A stretch of 64,000 nt of DNA from Peptostreptococcus sp. D1. Lineage in GTDB: Bacteria; Bacillota; Clostridia; Peptostreptococcales; Peptostreptococcaceae. The notes under the pieces were generated by a model. The model was given only the letters and a program-made list of their open reading frames with translations. It was not told the DNA's origin and did not search any database. Of the stretch, positions 8,736 through 16,600 are shown in pieces. Every line of letters begins with the position of its first letter. The stretch's first letter is position 1. The DNA lies in contig NZ_FONP01000001.1 in the NCBI RefSeq assembly GCF_900112955.1, positions 372,001 through 436,000 of the forward strand, read 5' to 3'. Made by a program: the position numbers and the translations under genes.

Positions 8736-9835
8736 TTTATAACCTCACTCTCCAGTAAAATATCCTCTCCAAAATACCTTACCTTTGGCTTTGAAAGCCT
8801 TATTGCATCGTCTGGAAAGTCTATTCCTCTTCCGGCAACCGGTGTTTTTGCAGCTCCTCCAAATATTTTGGGTGATATATATGCCTGCACCTTGTTCACT
8901 ATGCCTGCTTCTAGAGCCGACCAAGCAAGTGCTGAGCCACCCTCTAATAATATGCTGTCTATTCCCTTACGCCCCAGCTCCTGCATTAGATTTCGCAAAT
9001 CTATTCTGTCATTAGCTGAAAATCCTTCATTATCTGAAAATCCTTGAACTAAAACCTCACACCCATAATTCTCATAAAGCCTTATCAATTTATCGTCCTG
9101 TGACTTTGTAACGATTATTGTTTTATCACTCACAGAAGCTTTAACTATTCTGGAATCAAGCGGAGTTTTTAAGCTGGTATCACATATTATTTTGATAGGA
9201 TTGTTGCCCTGCTCTAAGCGACAATTTAGCAATGGATTATCTGATATTACGGTATTTACACCTACCATTATGGCAGAGTACCTATTTCTAGCTCTATGAA
9301 CGTTAATTCTCGACTCCTCGCCACTAATCCATCTTGAAGCTCCTGTCCTGGTTGCAATTTTACCATCGATAGTCATTGCATATTTAAGAGCTACATAGGG
9401 TGTTTTCGTTTTTATGTAGTGAAAGAAAATCGTATTTAGCTCTCTACACTCATCCTCCAGGACACCTTCTACAACAGCAAGCCCTTTTTTTCTCAGCTTA
9501 TTGATACCCTTTCCTGCTACCAATGGATTAGGATCTCTAGCTCCTACAACTACCCTTGATATTTTGTTTTCGATAATCGCATCCACACATGGAGGTGTTT
9601 TTCCATAATGGCAGCATGGCTCCAATGTAACATACATGGTTGCCCCCGAGGGATTTTCTGAGCAGCTTTTGAGTGCTTCTCTTTCAGCATGCAAGCCACC
9701 ATACATTTTATGGTAGCCCTTTCCAATTATTCGATTATCCTTTACGATTACGGCACCTACCAAGGGATTTGGATTGACCCTTCCAATACCCTTTTCTGCC
9801 ATCTCAAGTGCAATTTTCATAAATTTCTCGTCCAA
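8720..9835 (-). CDS. ribD: Bifunctional pyrimidine deaminase / reductase
   Basis: 371 residues. The N-terminal cytidine-deaminase-like domain has the zinc ligands GGLHAERE and TLEPCCHYGKTPPC. The C-terminal reductase domain from about 147 has VALKYAMTIDGKIAT, GASRWISGEESR, and SILLEGGSALAWS. It performs the second and third steps from GTP to riboflavin. The start is TTG at 9835 with AGGGGGG six bases upstream, and the resulting DEKFMKIALEMAEKG N-terminus matches the family. First gene of the operon, preceded by two hairpins and an FMN riboswitch. Confidence 0.96.
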   Translation of the reverse strand: MDEKFMKIALEMAEKGIGRVNPNPLVGAVIVKDNRIIGKGYHKMYGGLHAEREALKSCSENPSGATMYVTLEPCCHYGKTPPCVDAIIENKISRVVVGARDPNPLVAGKGINKLRKKGLAVVEGVLEDECRELNTIFFHYIKTKTPYVALKYAMTIDGKIATRTGASRWISGEESRINVHRARNRYSAIMVGVNTVISDNPLLNCRLEQGNNPIKIICDTSLKTPLDSRIVKASVSDKTIIVTKSQDDKLIRLYENYGCEVLVQGFSDNEGFSANDRIDLRNLMQELGRKGIDSILLEGGSALAWSALEAGIVNKVQAYISPKIFGGAAKTPVAGRGIDFPDDAIRLSKPKVRYFGEDILLESEVIKCLPE

Positions 9836-9859
9836 TTTATCCCCCCTAAAAATAATATA

Positions 9860-9886
9860 AAAAAAATCCTGAACAAATGCTCAGGA
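9860..9886 (-). terminator. Second terminator-like hairpin just before ribD
   Basis: TCCTGA (9867-9872) pairs with TCAGGA (9881-9886) over an 8-nt loop, followed on the minus strand by eight T. It lies between the riboswitch platform and the ribD RBS, about 25 bp from the start codon. The stem is short, so this may be a weak attenuator. Confidence 0.5.
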
Positions 9887-10021
9887 CAAATTTTATAAAT
9901 TTATTTGTTTATTCTTTATACAGAGAAATCATTGATACATTTTAGAAAGCAGCCTCCAAGCTCAATTCCAAGCTGTATATAATTTGCAATCCGTATATAT
10001 TATATAAAAGGTATATATTAT

Positions 10022-10056
10022 ATAAAAATGCTCTGAAATGACAACATTTCAGAGCA
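10022..10056 (-). terminator. Riboswitch-associated intrinsic terminator
   Basis: 12-bp perfect stem (10029-10040 with 10045-10056), ACAA loop, then TTTTTATA on the minus strand. It lies 20 bp beyond the FMN aptamer, the usual place for the expression platform. Confidence 0.85.
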
Positions 10057-10075
10057 CAAATAAACAATACAAAAT

Positions 10076-10180
10076 CTCTTCTCTCATCCAGACTATACTG
10101 TCGGCTTTGGAATTTCACCAAATCATGCATAACGCTCGCGGGCTTTACCGCCGGTAGGGAATCACACCCTGCCCTGAAGA
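10076..10180 (-). promoter_or_regulatory. FMN riboswitch (RFN element)
   Basis: Read on the minus strand, the conserved RFN segments occur in order: TCTTCAGGGCAGGGTG, ATTCCCTACCGGCGGTAAAG, CCCGCGAGCG, TTTGGTGAAATTCCAAAGC, CGACAGTATAGTC, TGGATGAGAGAAGA. FMN binding would favour the terminator at 10022-10056 and shut down ribDEBAH. The leader from aptamer to ribD is about 240 nt, long for this class, and contains the duplicated stretch TATATATTATATAAAA. Confidence 0.95.
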
Positions 10181-10270
10181 AAATAATATTTAATTAACAA
10201 CTATAGATTAACATATAGCTTCGCAAATTGTCAACAAGAAATATTCAAGGAATTTTCTCAAAAATTTATA

Positions 10271-10537
10271 CTACGCTTCAGTAGATACTATTGTAACGCC
10301 ATTTAAATCCTTTTCAGCTATTATATCTTCAATAGTTTCCTTTGTTTCCATCAACTTTTCTAATGACATCGAATAAAAATCTGTGTTATTTCCTGATTCA
10401 ATATTAAATCCGTGATTGTTTAGAAATGAATTTACTGCATCTTCATTTTTCTTGTATGCCACATAGCCCACAACACATACTCCTACACCAATTGCCACAC
10501 CTTTAATAAGCTCTGTTCTCTGATTAAAAAAATTCAT
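10271..10537 (-). CDS. Small single-pass membrane protein of the P-type ATPase cluster
   Basis: 88 residues, not recognised as a named family. One hydrophobic segment at about 11-28 (LIKGVAIGVGVCVVGYVAY) is followed by a polar, acidic C-terminal part predicted to lie outside the membrane (SLEKLMETKETIEDIIAEKD). The RBS AGGAGG-TTATT-ATG is strong. It is the last gene of the minus-strand HMA-like/ATPase cluster, 193 bp after the 260-residue protein, so it may be co-transcribed or have its own promoter. It could be an accessory subunit or modulator of the ATPase. That is inference from position only. Confidence 0.7.
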   Translation of the reverse strand: MNFFNQRTELIKGVAIGVGVCVVGYVAYKKNEDAVNSFLNNHGFNIESGNNTDFYSMSLEKLMETKETIEDIIAEKDLNGVTIVSTEA

Positions 10538-10650
10538 AATAACCTCCTAATTTTAACAAATAATTATATTTTTTTACTATTACCATAGCTTTTTATATAT
10601 TTTTATGTTTGCATATATTTAAATATAATTTTATTATATATTTTTGTTAT

Positions 10651-10709
10651 ATATATTTCTTTGTTTTATAATATATTTCTTTGTTTTATATATATTTCTT
10701 TGTTTTATA
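10651..10709. repeat. Three tandem 20-bp copies
   Basis: ATATATTTCTTTGTTTTATA occurs at 10651-10670 and 10671-10690, then a 19/20 version at 10691-10709. It lies between two genes of the ATPase cluster. Confidence 0.85.
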
Positions 10710-10730
10710 TATTTTTATTTTTTACTTATT

Positions 10731-11513
10731 TTATCTAAGTATACTCCTCCTTACGCTTACATTTCTATAAACATCCAAGCACGAGCCTAGGAATTGATTT
10801 ACAAAAAATGTTTTACTTGATTCTTCAATAACCTTTATGTTGTCATTTATTACAACGGTGCTTAGTACAGCTGATTTATTTCTCCTTGCAAGTATATGTC
10901 TTCCAAAGGTCAAAAACCAAGCTATCGTTGGAGAATAAATGCTTGTTGGCACATTGTTATCTGCTACAGAGGTCGTTTCCTTATGTATGGAATTAACAAG
11001 ATACATTATCGACATTACCTCTGGATCAAATGCTCCATTTTCACTTAATTCCTTGTATCCATGCTCAAATATTGCACCCAATGTGGTACCAAATGCACAC
11101 CATCTTATAAAGCTTTTATATCTCGATAATCCCGAGCCAACCCCCAAAAAAGTAGTACCTAAATCAAGTATAATAAAGCCCAAGGACAATATCGCACTAT
11201 AGCTAAGCTCGTTGTTTCTTGATGATCTATAGTTTAGCTTAATATTTCTAACATTGATGTCTTTGGAATACAATCCACAAAATATCATAAGCAAATTATC
11301 TAGCTCAAAATCATCCTTTGTCTCATATTCTACAACAACAGTGTGAGAAATACTATTAAAGCAGCCTTTTTTTATCAATCCATCAGCTTTAAGCCTTTCA
11401 AGCAGCTTTGATGCATTTACAGGGTCTCTTCCCAATCTCAGCCTTATTCTTCCAGGTATTGAAAATATGACATCAACATTTACATAATTTCTGCAATAAC
11501 ATTTTTCTGCCAT
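10731..11513 (-). CDS. HMA-like domain membrane protein with N-terminal CxC
   Basis: 260 residues. The N-terminus has a Cys-x-Cys pair (KCYCRNY, Cys5 and Cys7). An HMA_2-like domain at about 12-95 (VIFSIPGRIRLRLGRD, TVVVEYE) follows without the classical CxxC. Two or three hydrophobic segments come next (about 105-130 and 140-160, with another near 195), then a basic C-terminal tail. Its ATG is two bases after the ATPase stop, and its RBS (GGGGGG) lies inside the ATPase C-terminal codons, so the two are translationally coupled. A role as metal-delivery or regulatory partner is inferred. The CxC may be the real metal site of the cluster. Confidence 0.75.
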   Translation of the reverse strand: MAEKCYCRNYVNVDVIFSIPGRIRLRLGRDPVNASKLLERLKADGLIKKGCFNSISHTVVVEYETKDDFELDNLLMIFCGLYSKDINVRNIKLNYRSSRNNELSYSAILSLGFIILDLGTTFLGVGSGLSRYKSFIRWCAFGTTLGAIFEHGYKELSENGAFDPEVMSIMYLVNSIHKETTSVADNNVPTSIYSPTIAWFLTFGRHILARRNKSAVLSTVVINDNIKVIEESSKTFFVNQFLGSCLDVYRNVSVRRSILR

Positions 11514-11515
11514 AT

Positions 11516-13726
11516 CTAATTCCCCCCCTTTAAAGATGCATTAAACAGCAATCTACAGGAGTTACCAACTACAAAAATGGTACTCATATTATGCATAACA
11601 GCACTTAAAAATACTGATATATTACTTGTAGCTCCCAACACAAGACCTATAGTGTTGATACCTATAACAAGTGCAAAGTTCTGCTTCACGATATCCATTG
11701 TTGCCCCAGATAGCTCCATTACCTTTGGTATCATCAATGGGTTGTCAGAGCTTATAACAATATCTGAGGTTTCAATAGCAACATCGGTTGATTTACTTCC
11801 CAGTGATATTCCGACATTGGCATATGACAACGCCGGAGCGTCATTTATTCCATCGCCAACCATGATTACTCCAGTACCATCAGCCTTCAGCTTTAGAATC
11901 TGATCAGCCTTGTCCTCCGGCAACAGCTCAGCCTTATAGCTGTCGGCATTTACCTTGCTGGCAACCTCCATTGCTTGCTTTTTCATATCGCCAGTCAATA
12001 TCGTCACTTCATTTATTCCATTTGCTCTCATCATATTGATAGATCTTTTTATATTTTTTCTTGGCTTATCATAAGCACCAAGCACACCCAAAAATTCATC
12101 ACCATATGATATAAATATCGGTGTAACACCTTCAGCAAATTCTATTGCACCTCTATCAGGATTGATTCCATTTTCTGTCATAAATTTCAGATTTCCAACT
12201 CTTACGATTTTTCCTTTTACAGTCGTATATGTTCCTCTTCCAACGACAGCTTCTATAGCACCATGTCTTGGTGCTTTAACACCCAATAATTTTCCATATT
12301 CAAGTACACAATGTGACAGTGGATGTGACGATGATACCTCCGCTGCACACGCCAGCTCTACAATTTGCTTTTCAGTATAATTTTCGTTGGCAAGATATAC
12401 ATCCTTTATCCTTGGCTTACCCTCAGTTATCGTTCCTGTTTTGTCGAGAACAATCGTATCTGAAAGAGTTAACTGTTCTATAAAGGCTCCACCCTTTATC
12501 AGGACTCCATTTTTCACTGCTGTATTGATCGAAGCAGAAAAAGCAGTTGCCGTAGATAATTTGATTCCGCAGGAATAGTCTATTACGAGCATATTTAATG
12601 CCTTTGTAGTACTTTTTGTAACTCCATACACAACCGCACTTAGGATTAGATTTAACGGAACGAGATAATTTGAAAACTTATCTGCATATTTCTGTATTGG
12701 AGCCTGTTGAGTCGCACTGTTTTCAACAAGATTTATGATTCTTGATATCACAGTATCATCTCCGACCTTTTCAGCTTTAACAGTAATAGTTCCATTTTTT
12801 ATTATTCCACCTGCATATACCTTATCCTTTGATTTTTTGATAACAGGCATATATTCGCCTGAAACAGAGCTCAAATCGACAATAGCCTCTCCAGCTATAA
12901 CTTCACCATCGACACAAATTTTTTCTCCAGTGTGAATAACTACTCTGTCGTCTTTTTTCAATCTATCTACACTACATTTTTCAAGATTACCATCTTCGTT
13001 TAATCTCCAAGTCACATCCTGCTCCAAGCTAAGTAAATTCTTTATTGAATTTCTAGTTCTCTCAACAGTGTATGCTGTCATAAATTCAGCAATATCAGAC
13101 AGTGCAATAATCGTAAGAGCTGATGTGCTATTTCCAAGCAGTAAGCTCGCAATTATAGATGTAACCGTCAAAAAGTCTGCATTTGGTCTCTTTGTCTCAA
13201 CAAGCCCATCCCAGGATGTCCTAAAAAGTGGAGAAGTCAATGCCAAGCTAGTTATCGCCGGAAGCGTCGTAAACTTATCGTACACAGGCTTATTTACCAG
13301 TGGCGAGTTTAATGAGCTGAGTAGCTTTGTCCCAAGAATCACAGCACCATTTACTACCAGTCTAGCCAATAGTTTTTTGGAGGATTCATTTTCTGAATCA
13401 TACCTCTCACTTGACTCATTTTTCTTCTGCTCTATGTAGTTTTTGTAAATATCTAAAGAAAATTTATCTACAATATGATCTACACTCTCTAAAATTTCTG
13501 AAATCATATCAACTGAATTAAATTCGCTATATTTTATTAGAATCGTTTCTGTGACAGAATTTATCTGTACATGCTCTACATAATAAATATCGCCAATTTC
13601 TCTAAGCAGATTATCAAATTCATCGCTAATATACCTTATACCTTGATATTTAATTCTAATTCTTCCACTAATATTAAAAATTACCTTGCCCTTTAGTGAA
13701 AATACCTTATTTCCCAATTGAATCAC
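11516..13726 (-). CDS. P1B-like P-type ATPase with HMA-like N-domain and SCG membrane motif
   Basis: 736 residues from the GTG at 13726 (AGGGAGG six bases upstream). A TTG at 13762 lacks an RBS. Order: HMA_2-like domain about 10-85 (ISGRIRIKY, TETILIKYS, no CxxC), paired membrane segments, actuator domain with SVSGEYMPV, then SCGIKLSTATAFSA where P1B pumps carry CPC, SPC or CPH. DKTGTITEG (phosphorylated Asp), SSHPLSHC (HP motif), VGDGINDAPAL (hinge) and two final membrane segments follow. All catalytic motifs are intact, so it should be active. The metal or other substrate cannot be assigned from the SCG motif. It is flanked by three genes with the same type of PGR/SGR HMA-like domain. Confidence 0.92.
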   Translation of the reverse strand: MIQLGNKVFSLKGKVIFNISGRIRIKYQGIRYISDEFDNLLREIGDIYYVEHVQINSVTETILIKYSEFNSVDMISEILESVDHIVDKFSLDIYKNYIEQKKNESSERYDSENESSKKLLARLVVNGAVILGTKLLSSLNSPLVNKPVYDKFTTLPAITSLALTSPLFRTSWDGLVETKRPNADFLTVTSIIASLLLGNSTSALTIIALSDIAEFMTAYTVERTRNSIKNLLSLEQDVTWRLNEDGNLEKCSVDRLKKDDRVVIHTGEKICVDGEVIAGEAIVDLSSVSGEYMPVIKKSKDKVYAGGIIKNGTITVKAEKVGDDTVISRIINLVENSATQQAPIQKYADKFSNYLVPLNLILSAVVYGVTKSTTKALNMLVIDYSCGIKLSTATAFSASINTAVKNGVLIKGGAFIEQLTLSDTIVLDKTGTITEGKPRIKDVYLANENYTEKQIVELACAAEVSSSHPLSHCVLEYGKLLGVKAPRHGAIEAVVGRGTYTTVKGKIVRVGNLKFMTENGINPDRGAIEFAEGVTPIFISYGDEFLGVLGAYDKPRKNIKRSINMMRANGINEVTILTGDMKKQAMEVASKVNADSYKAELLPEDKADQILKLKADGTGVIMVGDGINDAPALSYANVGISLGSKSTDVAIETSDIVISSDNPLMIPKVMELSGATMDIVKQNFALVIGINTIGLVLGATSNISVFLSAVMHNMSTIFVVGNSCRLLFNASLKGGN

Positions 13727-13876
13727 ACAATACCTCCCTTCAATGAAATAAAATTTTACCAAACGAAATATAGTTCAAAATATTAATTATTAAATATTGA
13801 TTACTATTTCAGCTTAATATTAGATATCATTAATTACTATCAATTATACAGCAAAATCAAAAAAAATTATATAGCT

Positions 13877-14260
13877 TTACTTGATATTTGCAAGGTTGAT
13901 ATCAAGTATTTTAAAAACAATTTCTCTTGCTTCCTCTTCAGATTTTTCTGATAGCTCATTGATTAGTCTTTCATTTTCAACTGCAAGCCTCTTTATCAAT
14001 TCAAGCCAATTAATTATCCTCTTTGAATCGACCTTAGCTTTGTCATACTCTATCAAAATAGTACCAATGACAAAGTTAAAATTCACATTTTTTATTCCGT
14101 CTAGCTTTTTTATCGCCTCAATCCCATAATTTTGGTATTCAATTGATTCCTTTGGCAGTCTTTTGTAGTTATTTACCTTTAGCCTTAGCCTACCAGGTAA
14201 ATCCGAAACAACCTCAAATTTAAACAGCAATTTTAAAAACGATGCTTTAATATTCAGCAT
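13877..14260 (-). CDS. Stand-alone HMA-like domain protein
   Basis: 127 residues from the ATG at 14260, preceded by GGAGG-TAAAA. A GTG at 14272 overlaps the RBS and is unlikely to be used. The domain VVSDLPGRLRLKVNNY ... VIGTILIEYDKAKVD resembles the HMA_2-like N-domain of the neighbouring ATPase and lacks any Cys. The C-terminal 35 residues look like an acidic helix (NELSEKSEEEAREIVFK). No membrane segment is evident, so it is probably cytoplasmic. It may be a paralogous docking or regulatory domain for the pump. It lies 150 bp upstream of the ATPase and just below a tandem repeat. Confidence 0.75.
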   Translation of the reverse strand: MLNIKASFLKLLFKFEVVSDLPGRLRLKVNNYKRLPKESIEYQNYGIEAIKKLDGIKNVNFNFVIGTILIEYDKAKVDSKRIINWLELIKRLAVENERLINELSEKSEEEAREIVFKILDINLANIK

Positions 14261-14280
14261 TTTTACCTCCACAATTATTC

Positions 14281-14416
14281 TAGTTAGTCAAGTATTGACA
14301 TAAATCCACACAGCTATTCTAGCTAGTCAAGTATTGATTTAAATCCACACAGCTATTCTAGCTAGTCAAGTATTGATTTAAATCCACACAGTTATTATAG
14401 CTAGCTAAGTATTGAC
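14281..14416. repeat. 39-bp tandem repeat, three copies plus a partial fourth inside a gene end
   Basis: Units begin at 14281, 14320, 14359 and 14398 (TAGYTAGTCAAGTATTGA...). Copies differ by one to three bases. The fourth contains the stop codon and last codons of the 196-residue protein, so the array looks like repeated duplication of that gene's 3' end. Confidence 0.9.
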
Positions 14417-14991
14417 CTGGACCACCATAGCAGGGTCAAATAGTCTGGTCTAATGATACAGCCATTTCTCCTTATTTGATAAAATGCACCAACGACCAGC
14501 GCTATTAAAATCAGCGTTTTCGTGTTTAATTTTCCATTGGTGTAATCATATATCCCATTATTTACTGCTTGTGATATATTCCTAATTTCCTTTTCAATTG
14601 ATGATTCCTTGTTTCCATTTATTAGCTTGTCAAGCTCAAGCAGCTTTATCACAGCCCCCTCTAAGGTTTGAGCGTCCAGATTTTTCTCATCATATTCAAA
14701 TAACGCACTTCCTGTCAACGTATTAATCTCACATTTTTTTATCAAAGGAAGCTGCTTAATCTGTGTAATAAAATTATTGGCTAGACTGTGGTTTGATTTC
14801 AGTACCGGAATGTAAAATCTCACTCTTCCAGCTATAGCACTCCTGACCTCTATTACATTTTTAAACGATGGAATGCTTAGACTATTAATATTCTTTTTTA
14901 TGGAGCTTATATTTTTTATATCCTTTGAATTGGTCAATACCGAGCTCGCTAATAAAAGCCCCCAAAATATAAATCTTCTTCTCGCTAACAA
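14401..14991 (-). CDS. HMA-like domain membrane-associated protein, first gene of the ATPase cluster
   Basis: 196 residues using the TTG at 14991, which has GGGAGGAG-ATATT in front. The GTG at 15009 lies upstream of that RBS and is unlikely. A hydrophobic N-terminal segment (FIFWGLLLASSVL) is followed by an HMA_2-like domain at about 45-125 (VRSAIAGRVRFYIPV, TGSALFEYDEKN) and a second hydrophobic segment at about 158-172 (LILIALVVGAFYQI). There is no CxxC. One Cys occurs in the domain and one near the C-terminus. Fourth paralogue of the same domain in this cluster. Its 3' end is duplicated in the 39-bp array. Function is inferred only from context. Confidence 0.75.
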   Translation of the reverse strand: MLARRRFIFWGLLLASSVLTNSKDIKNISSIKKNINSLSIPSFKNVIEVRSAIAGRVRFYIPVLKSNHSLANNFITQIKQLPLIKKCEINTLTGSALFEYDEKNLDAQTLEGAVIKLLELDKLINGNKESSIEKEIRNISQAVNNGIYDYTNGKLNTKTLILIALVVGAFYQIRRNGCIIRPDYLTLLWWSRSILS

Positions 14992-15354
14992 AATATCTCC
15001 TCCCTTCACCTATCACTTATTGTTTGTTTGAACGACCTGTACACCTTCATTAGCACGATACCGGTAAAATACTAATGCAATATTTATATTACACCAAATG
15101 CCTGTAACATATTATTAAATATTATTATACCATTTTTATTATCAATTGCAATATATTTTTTTGATTTTTTTATGTATTACCAATATTTTTATATTCTCAT
15201 TTGAATAATTTTCTATTGATAATGACTTTTGTTTAGCACATTTTTAATAGATTAATTTTCAAGTATTTTATATTTCAACTTTTTTCTTTAACCTACTTTT
15301 TTCTTTAACCTACTTTTTTCTAGCTTACTTTTTCTCTAGTTTTTTTCCTCGTGC
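14992..15354. other. Intergenic region upstream of the HMA/ATPase cluster
   Basis: Presumed promoter region of the minus-strand cluster. No single promoter stands out. It contains a 17-bp tandem repeat (ACTTTTTTCTTTAACCT at 15288 and 15305, partial at 15322) close to the end of the nfo gene. No metal-regulator operator could be recognised. Confidence 0.5.
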
Positions 15355-16188
15355 TTACTTATCCTCCAGCCCCCTTAGAATTTCTATTTCCTTTTTATAG
15401 CCATCGAAATCATTTGGTGTTTCGAGAATCATCGGAAGAGCTTTTAAATACGGATGGTTTACTATTTTTTTAAACGTATCAATTCCTAAATACCCATCAC
15501 CTATTTTTTCATGTCTATCCTTATGTGCTCCAAGAGGATTTTTACTGTCATTTAAATGTAGAGCCTTCAATTTGTCAATACCTATAATCCTATCAAATTC
15601 AGATAACACAAAATCCAAATCATTTATAATATCGTATCCTCCATCGCTTACATGACAAGTATCCAAGCAAACACCTATTTTGTCCTTGTGCTCCACATTA
15701 TCAATAATTTGCTTTAATTCTTCAAACGTCTTTCCGATTTCAGTTCCTTTACCTGCCATTGTTTCAAGTAAAATTGTAGTGGTCATAGCTTCAAATATAA
15801 CCTCGTTTAAAAGATCAGCAATCAGCTCTATGCCTTTTTCTGTTCCCTGCTTCACATGGCTTCCTGGATGAAAATTGTAATAATTATTCGGTATCAATTC
15901 CATTCTCTCAATATCTTCCTTCATAGCCATCCTTGCAAATTCTCTTGTCTTTTCATCAGAGCTCGCCAAATTCATCGTATAGGGAGCATGTGCAACTAAT
16001 TTTTCGAATTTATTTTCCTTTAAATATTCATTGAATTTCTCTATGTCCTCCATATCAAGCTTCCTAGAGCTTCCACCTCTAGGATTTCTAGTAAAAAATG
16101 CAAAGGTATTTGCATTCATTTTTGTTGCCTCTTTCGCCATATTCAGATATCCCTTTGATATGGAAAGATGTGAACCTATTTTTATCAT
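15355..16188 (-). CDS. nfo: Endonuclease IV (AP endonuclease)
   Basis: 277 residues, full length. It cleaves DNA at abasic sites and acts on some oxidised bases in base excision repair. Motifs of the metal-binding TIM barrel: MIKIGSHLSISKG, FFTRNPRGG, YNFHPGSH, LLETMAGKGTEIG, IGVCLDTCHVSDGGYD, LHLNDSKNPLGAHKDRHEKIGDG and ILETPN. These supply the His, Glu and Asp ligands of a tri-zinc site. RBS GGTGAGGTATAAGT. It appears to be a single-gene unit, with the divergent peroxidase gene about 410 bp away. Confidence 0.97.
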   Translation of the reverse strand: MIKIGSHLSISKGYLNMAKEATKMNANTFAFFTRNPRGGSSRKLDMEDIEKFNEYLKENKFEKLVAHAPYTMNLASSDEKTREFARMAMKEDIERMELIPNNYYNFHPGSHVKQGTEKGIELIADLLNEVIFEAMTTTILLETMAGKGTEIGKTFEELKQIIDNVEHKDKIGVCLDTCHVSDGGYDIINDLDFVLSEFDRIIGIDKLKALHLNDSKNPLGAHKDRHEKIGDGYLGIDTFKKIVNHPYLKALPMILETPNDFDGYKKEIEILRGLEDK

Positions 16189-16210
16189 ACTTATACCTCA
16201 CCTTTATTCC

Positions 16211-16291
16211 TTTTTGTTTTTTCAGTTATCCATTTTTGTTTTTCAGTTATTTTTTTTGTTTTTCAGTTATTCTTTTTTATTTTTTCAGTTT
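16211..16291. repeat. Four imperfect ~21-bp tandem units
   Basis: Units of T5-G-T5-CAGTTAT start near 16211, 16233, 16253 and 16274, directly upstream of nfo. The length varies by one or two T per unit. Confidence 0.7.
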
Positions 16292-16508
16292 ACTAGCCTC
16301 TAGCTTATCACATAATTGTTATTATTAGTTTAGCATCTATATATGAAATACCCAAATAATATTTATCTAAATTAAATTTCTGATGTTAGTTTTATAAAAT
16401 GATGTTAGTTTTATAAAAAAACTCGCCAAAGCATTTTATTTTTCAGGAATATTTCTCAAACAAATTTTCTCAAATAAATTATATCAATATTTTCTTTATT
16501 TATGATTA

Positions 16509-16537
16509 TTGACAGCTATGATGGGTATAAATAAATT
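16509..16537 (+). promoter_or_regulatory. Candidate promoter for the thiol peroxidase gene
   Basis: A perfect -35 TTGACA at 16509-16514, 17-bp spacing, and TAAATT at 16532-16537 as a weaker -10, about 63 bp before the start codon. Confidence 0.5.
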
Positions 16538-16600
16538 ATAAAGCTTAATTTAATTGTATCAAATTAATAATATATAAATATAAGTAATCCGGAGGTAAAA

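Larger units (their letters stand above)
16189..16600. other. Intergenic region between nfo and the thiol peroxidase gene
   Basis: It holds a tandem repeat of TTTTTGTTTTTCAGTTAT-like units (16211-16291, four imperfect copies of 20-22 bp), a second direct repeat GATGTTAGTTTTATAAAA (about 16382-16419, two copies), and a promoter candidate for the peroxidase gene. No gene. Confidence 0.6.

Noticed and set aside
9942-10130. 62-codon frame on the minus strand across the riboswitch
   Set aside because: It is built from the conserved FMN aptamer and its platform, which explain the sequence better.
14281-14416. CRISPR array
   Set aside because: The 39-bp units are directly adjacent with no unique spacers and no cas genes are near, so this is a simple tandem duplication.
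16031-16328. Plus-strand frames of 76-90 codons rich in Phe and Leu near nfo
   Set aside because: They overlap nfo antisense and run through the T-rich tandem repeats. No RBS.
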